From: Halichondria panicea
Taxonomy: Eukaryota > Porifera > Demospongiae > Suberitida > Halichondriidae
NCBI RefSeq assembly: GCF_963675165.1
Contig: NC_087383.1
Location: 1,374,001-1,438,000, forward strand
Direction of reading: 5' to 3'
Length of the DNA: 64,000 nucleotides
In this document: positions 1-14,340 of the stretch, one piece after another
Position numbering within the stretch: the stretch's first letter is position 1
Layout: each line of letters starts with the position of its first letter
Program-made: the position numbers and the translations under genes
The notes under the pieces: generated by a model
Databases searched by the model: none
Told to the model about the DNA's origin: nothing
Seen by the model: only the letters and a program-made list of their open reading frames with translations

Positions 1-979
1 ACCCTCTGTCCTCTTTGTGATGGGTTTTACTGTTATCACTGGGCCATCAATTTCGGTAATATTGTCATGTTTTTGTTTTTTAGACGAGGCTTTTGTTGCA
101 GCTGTCTTAGAATCTGGCTTGTTTTTCAATCCCAATTGTTCCCTCTGTAACAGGCTCTTCCCACTAGCATAACCTGAGGGCTTCAAAGTTCCGTGAGATT
201 TGCTAGCAAGGTGGGTGGATGCTTTAGGTTTCACAGATGTGAGAGTTGAGGAATGTTGGGCTTTAGTGGTTGTTTTTTGAGTCCCAATATGACTAGTTAA
301 AGATGTGTTCATAACTCGTCCTCCTAGCTTCGGAGATGACAAAAGTGGTGAAGTTTTTGTTGGGCCAGTTAGAGATGTGTTGGTTAGTAAGCTTGATCTT
401 AGGTTAGTCTTAGAGGAGCCTGAACTAGTGAGAGCAGTGTTAGGCCTGCTACTCTGTGCATGGCTCAGTGAGTGAGTGTCCCTCTTAGTTAGTGTAGAAG
501 GCTCTCTTTTTGGTTGAGAGTAGACCAAGCTGTTTGAGCTGGTGAGCTTCAACTGTTCTGTTAGGCCACCCTGTAACAGGTTACTCGATCGCAAAGAACC
601 AGAATTCGGTAGAAGTAAGCCTTGGAGAGTTGAGTTTTTCAATGCTGTTGGTTTAGTTTGTATCAATAAGCTTGGCTTTTTATCGTCAGATACACTTGTA
701 GTCTCAATAAAATGTTCGTCTTGTTTCACTAGAGCTGGATTCTCAATCGAGCAACTTCTTGAGTAGCTTGTACTGTCTGTTCTAGTGAGTCTTGTAGTCG
801 TAGCTCCTTCATTCGGAGATTTGGTAGCAACCAGTTGTATTGATTTCGACCCAAAAGGGCTGGAGCTCAGTAGTAGACTTGAGGTTGTTGTCTTCTTGGG
901 GATAAGTAGTGGGTTGCCAAGTCGACTAGTGTTAGCAGGTGCTCTTGTAGCACTGTGGCTAGAAGCAGCCATGGCTGTA

Positions 980-980
<1 letters not shown>
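1..980 (-). CDS. Unrecognised Ser/Thr/Lys-rich protein, 5' coding exon, partial (open at left edge)
   Basis: On the minus strand an ATG at 972 opens a frame with no stop down to base 1, giving 324 residues. The product begins MAASSHSATRAPANTSRLG and is strongly biased to Ser, Thr, Leu, Lys and Pro, with no visible domain, signal peptide or membrane segment, so it looks disordered and basic. The exon starts after a (CA)n tract ending in a cacacag acceptor at about 981. A good donor (gag followed by gtaagg, minus strand, exon end 1221) suggests a separate 5' UTR exon further right. Similar low-complexity N-termini occur in cytoskeletal proteins, but nothing here names the gene. The open frame over about 1 kb makes coding status fairly sure; identity is unknown. 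Confidence 0.7.
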
Positions 981-1028
<48 letters not shown>

Positions 1029-1057
1029 GTGTGTGTTGTGTGTGTGTATGTGTGTAT
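981..1057. repeat. (TG)n microsatellite
   Basis: Nearly pure TG dinucleotide tract. In the sense of the minus-strand gene it is a (CA)n run that ends exactly in the 3' splice site of the 5' coding exon. Confidence 0.95.
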
Positions 1058-1221
1058 TGAAAGGTGAATTTTAAAAGATACACTGGGTTGACATTATGTG
1101 ATAATGCATGTATACAGCTATCATAGAAATGTTTTTACATTACATATACATGAGGTCATCTCAATATAACCAAGTTATACTGTACACACAATTGTCCTCA
1201 CTGAACATAGAGTCCCTTACC

Positions 1222-1516
1222 TCGGCAGTTTGTGTGTAGATAGCTGTAATCCGAGTGTTTGACACAGCCCTGATTGCACCACTGGACTGTACACAGCCTA
1301 GCCTCTCTTAGGTGGGAGGGGCAATGCTATGAAGACCGTGAATGCCATTAGCTAGTTATCACATGCTTGTGGGCGACATGTGGTCTTGACAATAGACCAC
1401 TCTAAGTATAAACGTGCATTGTTTCAGCCGTCAACACATTGTGATGGGTTTCAATTAGTTAATTATTCGATTGAATGTAGTGGGAAATAGCTAGTGCAGC
1501 CATCTGTTGGTCCAAT
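1222..1516. other. Divergent intergenic spacer
   Basis: Lies between the putative 5' UTR exon of the left-hand minus gene and the inverted-repeat element upstream of the ORC3 exons. It holds no long open frame on either strand and no TATA box or other motif that could be assigned. Presumed promoter region of the minus gene. Confidence 0.4.
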
Positions 1517-1682
1517 ACCATGATTTTCTGAAAGCTTAGAGAGAGGCCTTTCAGATGATGTGTTAAAATAATTTTAGCCCTGTATAGCCCATGCTCTTTT
1601 TAAATTATGGCACATTCATTTTTAGAATTTGAGAATACCATCTGAACGGGCTCCTTCTAAGCTTTCAGAAAATCATAAAATC
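1517..1682. mobile_element. MITE-like inverted repeat
   Basis: The left arm (1519-1560) begins atgattttctgaaagcttag and its imperfect reverse complement lies at about 1640-1676. The two arms of about 40 bp enclose AT-rich sequence with no coding potential. This is the form of a non-autonomous DNA element. It sits just upstream of the first visible ORC3 exon. Confidence 0.65.
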
Positions 1683-1837
1683 GTTGTATTTGTACATCAG
1701 AACTCTATAGTTTCAGAGCCAATTCTAGACTTTCAAAAATGATAATTAAATAGCGTTGTTGCTATTGTTATGTACCATGCATGCTTTGCATGACTGCACA
1801 CATACATCTATGATCCTGCAGCCCCCACCTCCCCCAG

Positions 1838-4341
1838 TTCCCCGTGGTGTTGGTTCTGGGCGTTGCCACGTCAGTACGAGCAGTACACTCTTCCCTGTCT
1901 CGAGCCGCCTCCTCTCTACTTTGTCTCGAGGTCTTCCACACTCAACATTCGGCACTCACTCTGCAGCAGATCATTCAGGAGGTACATATGTGAATGCACA
2001 CTTAGTCTGTAGCAGCCTTTGAGTGAATCGATGGAAAAGATTTTAGCCAGATACAGATTTTTGATCTGGAGCTAGTTTTGGATATTTAGATGCTAGTGAA
2101 CACAGTAAATGTATGTCTTCCTATTATAGTGAACACACCATTTAGAAAAAAAAACAATGATTATAGCACCACAATGTTTACAAGATAAGCTAATTAGTGT
2201 ACTCGCATATTATTGCAAGTGTATATGTGATATCTGAATCACTGCATGCAGACCCTGCTGGATGTGCTCCCCTTCAAGCTGGGTCCGAATGCTCTCCAGT
2301 TTCTATTACACCAATTCTTCTACTGCAATTTCTCACTAGTCAACTTTACTTCTGGACTGAAGGTTGTTCTATACGCCTACTCCTGTCTCTTATCCACACC
2401 CACACACCCCCCCCTCCCTACATAGTTTGCAGTGATGGAGCATTTCTATTGGCAGCCCCTCAGCGTACTATTATCCAATCGGCTTGAGGGTGATAAACAA
2501 TCAATTACGCTCTCTCGTGCACTCTGTGAGGCCGTGAGGGCCACTCCCTCCTTTCAAAAGTATTGCCGACAATTAACATCTTGTATAATTATAGTGATGC
2601 TTCTTTGTTTTACTATTATTGTACAGATACGTGGAGTGTCAAAGTCCCGAACAGCAGGTGCTACTACTGGAAGACGACACAGAGCTAGAGGTAGAATTTG
2701 TATAAGAGTACATCATATAATTATACGTATCATTTTTCTGCAGTCTGCCGTGTGCGTGTTCCTAGACAAGCTGCACTCTTATCATGTGACCTTCTTCCCT
2801 GTATTGGAGTGTCTGCACATACTCACCAAACACTTGCCTAGCAACCACCTGGGAAGCAAGGTCTGTGTTCATTCACTATAGTCTCTTTACTTTATTCAAA
2901 TGAGGCCTGTTTTTAGAGCAACTTTGAGATACCATAAGAATGTCCAAATTGGATAATGCTACAATAATTATGATTAAAAATTTCCCATCTCTGAATCCAT
3001 TTCATAGAATTATGAGCTCTATCTAAACTCTCTTGAGCAAAACATCACTGATCATCCAAAATTCCAGGATGCATGGAATCTCGTAAAGTGAGTTGTTAGA
3101 CTTACACACCATAATTATACCAATTATAAAACTATTTAGGCTGACGGGAAAGGAAGAGCTGACAGACCATCTAAGAGAGTGTGTCAGCCATCTTAAATCA
3201 CATCTTGACAAACAAGGAATCGGTGAATATTTGGATCTGTTCAGTTCTTGTCTAGAGCAGCTGAGCTCGTTCGAGGAGGACCAACCAATGGACACAGGGG
3301 AGTCTACAACGCCATTGCCTGCGGCCGAAACCACCAGTGAAAGAAAGATGAGATTTCAAGAGGTATGTATACAATCCTTTGTGCATCTTAGTAGCAGTGT
3401 ACCTTTCCGTTTCCGAATAAGAGACTCAGACCACATAATTATGTTTAATTTGTCACAGAGGTTAAGACACCTCCAGTCGCGCAAGAGAGAGCCGTCTGCA
3501 TTTGATCTTCTGAAAGATACTGTTTTGGAGTCAATTCTTGCCATTTTTAAGGATATGCTGCATTGCCCCAGCTCTATGACACTTCATGAAGTGATGTATT
3601 TTAACAATGTCTCGTCTATGAGGAAGGTTTGTAATCAATATTATTATTTAATACAATACACCCACACCCCTCTCACACACACCCACACCACACACACAGC
3701 AATTGGCTCCAGCTCCGAGAGCAGCTCTGCAGACTGCACTCAGCACCCCCCACTACTACCTACCCTCGGCTGGTCATGTGACCGAGGCCAGTGCACTAGA
3801 TCAGAACATGCCAGATGTCTGTGTGGCGTACCAGCTGCATATCGAGTGCGGTCGACTCATAAACCTCTATGACTGGCTACAGGTCATTTCGCACTATATA
3901 ATAATGTGTTGTATGATTGATGATAAATGCCAGCGCTAACCTCTAAGACATGCCCAGATAAATGGATTGACACTATAATACTGTCATGATGATTCGTTTG
4001 CAGGCGTTTGTAGCTGTAGTTGCACCATCCACCCAAGCTACTGGTGATTCTGAAAAGAAGAGTGGAAGTAGCTCCAAAGAAAAAAAGAAGAAAGGCTCAT
4101 CCTCCAAGCCAGAAGAGGTCGATCCATTGCTACAGTATCCTATTATACCTTAGTCTACTACTACATCTACAATTCGTTTTTTGACTACGATATAATATTG
4201 AGCTTACTAAGTTATTTATTCTTGACAGAATGCAGTGCCAGGTTTATTCAAGCTGTATCTGAGTTGCAGTTTCTGGGATTTATCAAGCCCACCCAAAGAA
4301 AGACTGATCATGTGCAAAGACTAACTTGGGGAGCTTGCTAG
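1838..4341 (+). CDS. ORC3: Origin recognition complex subunit 3 (N-terminal exons not found here)
   Basis: ORC3 is a subunit of the nuclear complex that marks replication origins. Exons: 1838-1981, 2252-2362, 2426-2559, 2627-2690, 2744-2860, 3008-3087, 3140-3362, 3459-3626, 3700-3882, 4004-4134, 4236-4341. The chain matches vertebrate ORC3 from remembered sequence: [53 protein letters not shown] and the C-terminus [13 protein letters not shown] (human ends LTWGGC). About 280 residues expected before FPVVLVLG are missing. A good acceptor at 1836-1837 implies an upstream exon, yet none is visible between the divergent gene and 1838. A Lys/Ser-rich stretch (about 4060-4110) lies near the C-terminus. 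Identity is secure; the 5' end is unresolved. Confidence 0.93.
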
Positions 4342-4380
4342 ATAGTAGTCTGTTGCTTTGTCTGAACACATAATCTTCAG

Positions 4381-4391
4381 TGCGCATGCGT
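4381..4391. promoter_or_regulatory. NRF1-like site in the ORC3-HMGCR spacer
   Basis: The palindrome tgcgcatgcgt matches the NRF1 consensus core (GCGCATGCG) with one end mismatch, about 180 bp upstream of the HMGCR start and 40 bp after the ORC3 stop. Its use as a promoter element is inferred from position. No sterol regulatory element was recognised nearby. Confidence 0.4.
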
Positions 4392-4571
4392 GCTGTTTAC
4401 GGTATTCTCGCTGTTCTATTTAACTGAATTCATTGGCTTTTGCTGATCTCATTAGTAAAATCAAAACATTAATTAATGACTCTAATTGACTCTATTTTTA
4501 GCACAGATCAGGTTATAAAGCCTTCTTGGCTTTCAACTAGTGTTTTTACTAGCTAACAAAGATCAATAAAG

Positions 4572-7500
4572 ATGTCTGGAGTTACTAGAAGTACAAGAGG
4601 TTCCTGGAGAAGCAAGTTATCCACTTATTTCGAAGCCCATGGCCGTTTTTGTGCTTCCCACCCATGGGAGGTGATTGTTACTACCGTCACTCTGACAGTG
4701 TCGGCCTTGTCCATGAGTGTATTGAATGGTGGGAAAGTGGGGACTGTGTGTGGGATCTCTAAACCCTGTGTCGAGAGTCCAGAGGTAATTAACATGCTCT
4801 CTCTGTATTATTTAAAACTAACAATTATACTTTCGTACTTATGTAAGCAATTATCATGCTCTGCGTTCCTTTATTGGCTCGTTTAAATGTATAAGGTTGT
4901 TTTATGTTGTTGTGTATGCAAGAAAAATACGATTGGGTACAGCGCTAAAATTATATTTAGATTATCTACTCTTTTTCCACAGAAATCCGACACTGTCCTC
5001 CTCTCCATTGTCAACTGTCTGGCCGTGATCTACATATACAACCAGTTCAGTAAACTGAGGAAAGCTGGCTCCAAATACATACTAGGTCAGTACACTCACA
5101 CGCACTATGTCCTCCAGTATATGAGCTCAGATGTAGAGCTCCAAGTAGTAGTAAGGTTTCTAATTTGGTTGCTTTTGAGCAGGCCTGCACTAGCTTGAGT
5201 CAGTATACAAAAATGTACATTTCTATAGTCTGGTCATTCTCGTTGCCAGTGCACATAAATTATTTTCTTCTATTTGTGTGTGATAGTAATTTTGATGCTA
5301 TATCTGTTGCAGGCATAGCTGGTCTGTTCACCATCTTCTCCAGCTTTGTGTTTGGCAGCACAGTCATCAACTTCATCGATGACAAAGTCTCTGGATTGCA
5401 GTAAGTGAGAGCAGCAATGCACTGTACTAGAGACTAGAGGTAGAGGACTGTCCTCTCGTACAGTTAAGCATCCATGATATACCAGCAATGCACTGTACTA
5501 GAGACTAGAGGTAGAGGACTGTCCTCTCGTACAGTTAAGCATCCATGATATACCTGTATGCAGTTTGCTTGTTATTAATCTCCTCAGAAATGTTGGGTCT
5601 TAATCCTACGTGAAAGCTTATTATGGATTGCAGTGGCCCTAAGAGAATTTTGAATAGTTAAGTATCAGCAGAGTTGCTAGGTTTCTTAGGCTATCTATCT
5701 ATCTATGGGATTGTTTTCAACTCACCACGTGGGTGTATGGTGTACGTGACAGTATGTCTTATAAAAATCATCAGATTTTTTGGGTCACCCAATATAGGTC
5801 ATTATAATTATATGAATAACATCAGCTGTACATGTGCGTCCCTATCTGCTCATGGGATGTATGCGTGTCTCCCAAGTCACCCCATGTTGTGTTAGTGATT
5901 TGTGGTTGGCTTTGATCTCGACTGAACAATACTAATTTCCTCCCCCCCCCTACCCGCACACGCACACACACACACAGTGAAGCACTGCCCTTCTTTCTAC
6001 TGCTCATTGATCTCTCCAAAGCCAGCTCCCTTGCTAAAATTGCGTTCAAATCCAGAACAAAGGTACGCTAGTACATGCATGCCTTGAGCATATGATAACC
6101 ATGTGGTTTTCTCTAATCCTAACCTTTGTTTTTCTTGTATTGTTTCCCTCAAAATGACACCAGAAGAATTTTGATTGCCACATATTACAACTACTATCAT
6201 TTGCATTGTTAGTCTATTGTTGTATATGGACCAAGTGTGCATGTTGTATCATGTCATGCTGTACCTTGTGTCATAGTAATGTATGATCTTTGTTACAGGA
6301 TGAAGTACGTGACAACATTGGCCGTGGTATTGCTGAGCTCGGTCCCACCATGTCTCTGGACACTCTGGTGGAGGTGCTGCTCATCAGTATAGGCACCATC
6401 TCAGGTATGTGTGTGTGGGGGGGGGGTGGCTCTACACTACCTTTTATGTTTGAGAATTTCTTGATTGAACTGGTGTTTAAGAAATTTTCTTGTTGTTTCC
6501 TTTCAGGTGTGCCTCAATTTGAGACTCTTTGCTGCTTTGGGAGCGTGTCCTTGATAGCCAACTACCTCGTCTTCATGACCTTCTTTCCTGCTGCTCTTGC
6601 TCTGTTCCTAGAGGTCAGTTAGTTCACTAGTCTGCTCTCATCACAAAAACTCCCCTTTAAACTTCCACTTCCTGTAGCTACGTACAGCACCAGTGTGTTG
6701 TCTGTCTTTATCCATGTATATAATCCTGCTGAATGTACAGTATATTAGCAGTTATATATTTGATTGGTTACTAAGGCCCTACACATAACTCTCTGTAACC
6801 ATGTAAAATCTTCTACCAATGTTAAAAATACAGACAAAAAATGTATGACACTGATTTCTATAGGTATGTCCATTCGATGCTGAGAATCCGATGTGGCATC
6901 TTGATGAACTGAACAGAGAGATGGAACAGTCTGAGAGGAGGCCCAACCCAGTAGCCCAGAGGGTCAAAGTAATCATGGCCCTCGGACTGGCAGTTGTTCA
7001 CATCCACAGTCAATTCTTCTCTTCGATGACTGGGCTCTCGTTTGGATTCAGTACCTCCGAGGGCACAGAGGGTAGTCTGGTGGAGAGGCCGGCTGAGGGA
7101 GTGGCTGATGATGTCATAGAGAAGGTGCCCCTTAATGACTACCTCTGGTGGAAGGTGTTCAACATGTCAGTCGACCAGGTGAGGAGAGCCAGTAGACTAG
7201 TGCCAATGTATTGTAGTACCATATTACTAGAATATGTTTCTGATGAAAACCCATTCAGAAAATTTGACTCTTTGAGTTCTAACTATTGCGTTCTGGCAAG
7301 GATCATGTGTCGTACCAGTACCAGTTTATGTTTTTGAGATTTTATTGTTACGAAGTGATTAGCACTTACAAAGTTTGCATAATTATGTTTGATGCTTGCA
7401 AAACATTCTAGTAATACGGTAAAAGTATGGCCGTAAGATTATAGTGAGGGTAGCCTGCTTCAGTATCACTGTGTTATAGATGTCTGTGCTTTTGGCTAAT

Positions 7501-10422
7501 TATACAACCACTAAACTCTGTAGTGTAACCACTGTACATGCATATCTCTCTACAGATCATCACTGTTCTATTGGCTGCTGTCCTCTTTGTCAAATATATC
7601 TTCTTGGACAAGTCAGGATCATACTCTCCCTCCAGTGTGCCTCCAACTCCCAACTCTTCGCGGAAAAACTCCACAACAACTGTCTTCTCAAAATCTAAGC
7701 CGATTCAATCGTCTTCCTCCCAGTCTGGCTCTTGTCCGTTCCTTCCTCCGTCGTCTCGAAATCTCGATTTTTCACCGGGTTCTTTAAATAGGAGAGCGGC
7801 TGATGAGAGCATGGAGAAACTTGTCAATAACGGAATTGTGATTACCGATACAACTCGAAGACCAACCACCACGAACAATACTAATACTCCTAGCATCGAC
7901 AATGTACCAGCTAAACTACCAAGCAAGTCTTCACCGAATAAGTTCGACTTAAGGCTCAAACCAGTGGCAAGCGTGACTGTTGGTACACAGACAGATTTTG
8001 AGGACCAGCCAGTTAAGAAGAGCATGTTCAGTTTGGGAGATATGAGTGAACCCAGTACACCTACCGAGTCCTCTAGTGGGAGAGAGAGCCCAGAGACAGA
8101 GATACCGGCAGAACCAAGACCCATCAGTGAATGTCTGGCATTGTACAAGTCTGATGTGAGTCTTTCGTATCACCACTGTATATATAATACTGGTATCACT
8201 GCCATTGTGCTTAGGATTGTAAGCCTCTCTTTAAACCATAGCTATGCTAATGCCTTTGAGTGCTATAAATTGTTTGTTTCCTTTGAGTACCGCCCATACA
8301 TGTAATGTGTCTGGAGTTAAAGCATACGTGTACATGTACATGTAGCCAGTGCATGTACATGTACATGTAGCCAGTGCATGTACATGTACATGTAGCCAGT
8401 GCATGTACATGTGCATGTAGCCAGTGCATGTACATGTGCATGTAGCCAGTGCATGTACATGTACATGTAGCCAGTGCATGTACATGTGCATGTAGCCAGT
8501 GCATGTATTGCATGTGTACACTCTTACCGTTGCCCTACCAACACACAGGAAGGGGCTAACCTACTCTCAGACGAGGAGATCCAACAGCTGGTCAAGGCCA
8601 AGCACATTCCAGCCTACAAGCTAGAGACAGCCCTCGGTGACCATCAAAGAGGAATTGCTGTCCGTCGTCAAATACTCGAGAAACAGCTCGGTGGGACCAT
8701 CACCCTTAAAACCCTCCCCTACAAGCACTACGACTTCTCACTAGTCACCGGGGCTTGTTGCGAGAACGTGATTGGATACATGCCCCTACCAGTCGGCTAT
8801 GCTGGTCCCCTCCTACTAGATGACAAGTCCTATCACGTGCCGATGTCCACAACTGAAGGTGCTCTGGTGGCCAGTACCAACCGAGGCTGTAGAGCACTCT
8901 CTTCATCGGGCGGAGTGCGTAGTATGATACTGGATGATGGAATGACTCGTGGACCTGTTCTTCGATGCCCCTCCGCTATGGAGGCCGGATCTGTGAAGGT
9001 GTGGTTTGAAGACAGAGAGAATTTCGATTCAGTGGCGGAAGTGTTCAACTCCACAAGTCGGTTTGCTCGTCTCAAGGCAGTGCAAGTAGCAGTGGCTGGC
9101 CGATTGTTGTACATCAGATTTAAGGCTTTTACTGGTGATGCCATGGGCATGAACATGCTCTCCAAGGTCAGTGGGGTTTGTATACATGTATATAGCCAAG
9201 TGTATGTTGATAGTTAGTTGGTACTATATACATGTCAGGGCTGCATCCAGGATTTTGGATCAGGGGGGGGCGAATTGGGAAATTTAAAAATGTAGGAGGG
9301 GCGAAGTCATCAGCAGTACAAATGAATCTGCCAGATCCTAGGGGGGGGGGGGTGAAATTGTGCCCAGGGGGGGCGAATTACCCCCCTCGCCCCCCCCTCA
9401 ATGCAGCCCTGCATGTATATCTACCAAAACACAAGTTTTTGCAATAGTGCGTTTATACTGTTCTTGGTCATGTTTTAAGCCAATTATGAGTATGTTTTGT
9501 GTTGTCCTTTCTCAGGGAGTTGAAAAGTCTCTGAGTTTTGTCACAGAGAAGTTTCCTAATCTAGAGGTGATCAGTTTGAGTGGCAACTACTGCACTGATA
9601 AGAAGCCAGCGGCCATCAACTGGATTGAGGGGCGTGGCAAGTCGGTCGTATGTGAGGCCACCATTCCATCGCATATTGTCAAACAGGTAAGGAGCATGCA
9701 GCAAATAAGTCCTACTGTACCTTATGTCAGGAGTACTCCTGCTTGTGCTTGTGTGTGTGTACATTTGGCTGTAAAAATCATATCATCACAAGGGTAGCTA
9801 GCTAGCTGTAGGGCGACGCCTATCAAGTTGATGTTTGACCACACACGAAAAGAGAGGTGGGGTTACTCATTAATTTTATCGTATAGCGGGTATATTTCGA
9901 GGGTATAAATTTTTGCGGATGGACCATTACAAAGGATTTCGCGGATTTTATTTTCGTGGTCTGAGTTCCAGCCTTCTGGCGCATGTGCACATCAACATGC
10001 AGCTGTACCTCCACACTGTTAGCCTCGAATCCATAATACTGAACACGCCTACTATTCATAAATTTTCGTGGGTATAAAATTTTCGCGGTACAGGCTCAAT
10101 CCGCGAAAACCGCAAACATTTATACCCTCGAAATATACCCGCTATACGGTATGTACTAATTAAATTATTGCCTATCCGGTGTACATGTGCAAAGCCCTAA
10201 ATTATCTCTGTTGTCTGTTTGTGCAGGTATTAAAGACTAATGTAGATGCATTGGTTGACCTGAACATCAGCAAGAACCTAGTTGGATCAGCCATGGCCGG
10301 AGCTATCGGTGGATTCAATGCTCATGCTGCCAACGTTGTCACTGCCATCTACATTGCAACAGGACAGGTGTGTGTGTGTGTGGGTGTGCATGTGTGGTGT
10401 GTGTGTGTGGGTGTATGTAGTG

Positions 10423-10454
<32 letters not shown>

Positions 10455-11388
10455 TGCACATGTGTGTGTAGTGTGGCCAGTATCTTGAGTATCTGTAAAG
10501 TTTGAAATGCTCTACTACTTACATGTATGTGTGCTGTACATGTATAATTGTTCTACACATGTAACATGTAGATTATAGAAAAATCGCTTGATTTGCTTTT
10601 TTCTCCATCAGGACCCGGCCCAGAACATAGCCAGCTCCAACTGCATCACCCTGATGGAGCGCAGTGGATCCAAAGGAGAGGACCTGTACATCTCTTGCAC
10701 CATGCCCTCCATCGAGATAGGTACCGTGGGAGGTGGTACGATCCTAGGACCACAGTCAGCCTGTCTCTCGATGGTCGGAGTCAAGGGTCCCAATAAGGAC
10801 ACCCCTGGGGATAACGCTAAACAGCTGGCCCGTATTGTGTGTGCCACTGTACTGGCTGGTGAGCTCTCGTTATTGTCTGCACTGGCAGCTGGCCACCTCG
10901 TCAAGAGTCATCTCACTCATAACAGGTGGGTATGAATTATGTGCGTGCCGTGGTATAAAATAATGTGTTTAGTTTTTTATGTTACAGAGGTTTTCAGGTA
11001 GGTTGAGGGAATGCTTCAGAGTGTGAAGTTACTCATGCTTAAGTTTACTATCGGATGTACATACAACACAGCAGTAATTTACATGAGTAACTTCACACTC
11101 TGAAGCATTCCCTCAACCTACCTGAAAACCCTGTAATGTCATTCTGGTAAGTTGAAGACTCTACGATTAAAATTTTAACAGATGCATCACCATCATATGT
11201 TTGCATCTTAGTAACATTTCTTTTCTTCTCCCTTCAGGTCCAATCTCAACCTAGCCTCTATTCCCGAGAGTGCTGAGCCTAAGGAACATCGACGGACTCG
11301 TTCAGATACGACCTCTATGACCCACCAGACCACCCCCTCCAGTCCCGTCAGACGGGCCTCAGCGGCAGGAGGGACAGCTGTCAATTAG
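4572..11388 (+). CDS. HMGCR: 3-hydroxy-3-methylglutaryl-CoA reductase (class I, membrane-anchored)
   Basis: Reduces HMG-CoA to mevalonate with NADPH; expected in the ER membrane. Exons: 4572-4784, 4983-5085, 5313-5400, 5978-6062, 6299-6404, 6507-6613, 6864-7178, 7556-8155, 8549-9166, 9516-9686, 10227-10367, 10612-10925, 11238-11388. The multi-spanning N-terminus carries sterol-sensing-domain sequence ([35 protein letters not shown]). A Ser/Pro/Thr-rich linker fills the 7556-8155 exon, then the catalytic domain follows: [10 protein letters not shown] (Glu), YCTDKKPAA (Lys), the Asp region near [12 protein letters not shown], and [12 protein letters not shown] (His). The Ser after HNR corresponds to the AMPK site Ser872 of the human enzyme. 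The INSIG-binding YIYF of human TM2 reads YIYN here. The start ATG aligns with the family N-terminus (HPWEVIV). Confidence 0.97.
5413..5554. repeat. 71-bp tandem duplication in HMGCR intron 3
   Basis: Two apparently identical 71-bp units (5413-5483 and 5484-5554), each starting agcaatgcactgtactagag. The lack of divergence suggests a recent duplication. Confidence 0.95.
7217..7421. mobile_element. MITE, family 2 (TACCGTATTACTAGAAT ends)
   Basis: In HMGCR intron 7. It begins taccatattactagaat and ends attctagtaatacggta, the reverse complement. The inner part (gcaagcatcaaac on one strand, gcgttctggcaaggatca) is shared with copies at 30429, 32882 and, more weakly, 33191. No coding capacity. Confidence 0.8.
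8327..8512. repeat. 25-bp minisatellite in HMGCR intron 8
   Basis: About seven units of 25 bp, each a tagccagtg core followed by overlapping catgtacatg palindromes; some units differ at one base. Apparent open frames through it on both strands are repeat artefacts. Confidence 0.95.
9236..9411. mobile_element. hAT-like MITE with CAGGGCTGCAT ends
   Basis: Begins cagggctgcatcc and ends aatgcagccctg, with G-runs on the left and C-runs on the right. Both ends are flanked by catgt, a possible short target duplication. CAGGG termini are typical of hAT-derived MITEs. Located in HMGCR intron 9. Confidence 0.65.
9878..10150. mobile_element. MITE, family 1 (CCGTATAGCGGGTATATTTCGAGG ends)
   Basis: The left end gtatagcgggtatatttcga (9881) is matched by its reverse complement ending gctatacggta (about 10150). 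Inner arms are rich in cgcgaaaa/ttttcgcg. Related copies lie at 20332, 33684, 41256 and 61561. Located in HMGCR intron 10. Confidence 0.85.
10984..11135. mobile_element. Long near-perfect inverted repeat in the last HMGCR intron
   Basis: An arm of about 48 bp beginning gaggttttcaggtaggttga is repeated in reverse complement, ending tcaacctacctgaaaaccc, around a loop of about 50 bp. The near-perfect arms suggest a young foldback or MITE insertion. Confidence 0.85.
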
Positions 11389-11807
11389 TCAATTGTGGTC
11401 ACTTATATACAGTGTAGGCAAACTGTTCTGCATGTTATTTATTTTTTAATTTTGTTTTGTGATTGGCAATGCATTAGTATTAGTTTGCACATGTTTGTGA
11501 ATCTTTAGTTATAATTATTTGTATAACATGTCCCAAATTTTTTGATTGGAATGTTAATTAATCATTAAATTTCTTACTATTATTTATATAAGACTTCATA
11601 AAGCTATTATTATAGCAAATGAGAAGCTACAATCGATCTTCAGTGTTGTAGAGCTCAGAGAAATTTAGTGCAAGGTGGTTCTCTACTATCTATATATGCA
11701 AGGACTCTGTACTGTATGCAGAAACCAGCCCCGCCCCTCTTTTCTAAATCCCACGTGGCCTTTTTTCCTCTGACCTGTAGACTCTACTTGTATTCATTTA
11801 TAGCATT
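11389..11807. other. HMGCR 3' region and MRPS27 promoter spacer
   Basis: AT-rich 419-bp spacer between two same-strand genes. It includes a possible polyadenylation signal (attaaa near 11564) and a cacgtg hexamer near 11752, about 55 bp before the MRPS27 start. No open frame of note. Confidence 0.4.
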
Positions 11808-14156
<2,349 letters not shown>

Positions 14157-14340
14157 ATCAATATATACAAACCACCCCAACCATTAGTTACCAATCTGGC
14201 GTGTGTAAAAGTCAAATAAATCATTGGAATTCTGTTGCAATAAAAAAAGTATATAAAAATTAATTATAAAGAATGAGAGAATGAAGACACCAGTGATCAA
14301 AATAATTAAGTGAAAAGTGAAATTTGTTTTGTGTTTGTGC

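Noticed and set aside
542-1060. Plus-strand open frames of 74 and 91 codons
   Set aside because: Antisense shadows of the long minus-strand coding exon; the second ends in translated TG repeat.
8231-8521. Minus-strand frames rich in Thr-Cys-Tyr-Met-His
   Set aside because: Artefact of the 25-bp minisatellite whose unit length is not a multiple of three yet lacks stops; sits in an HMGCR intron.
9850-10059. Minus-strand open frame inside HMGCR intron 10
   Set aside because: Falls within the family 1 MITE, with no homologue recognised and no splice context.
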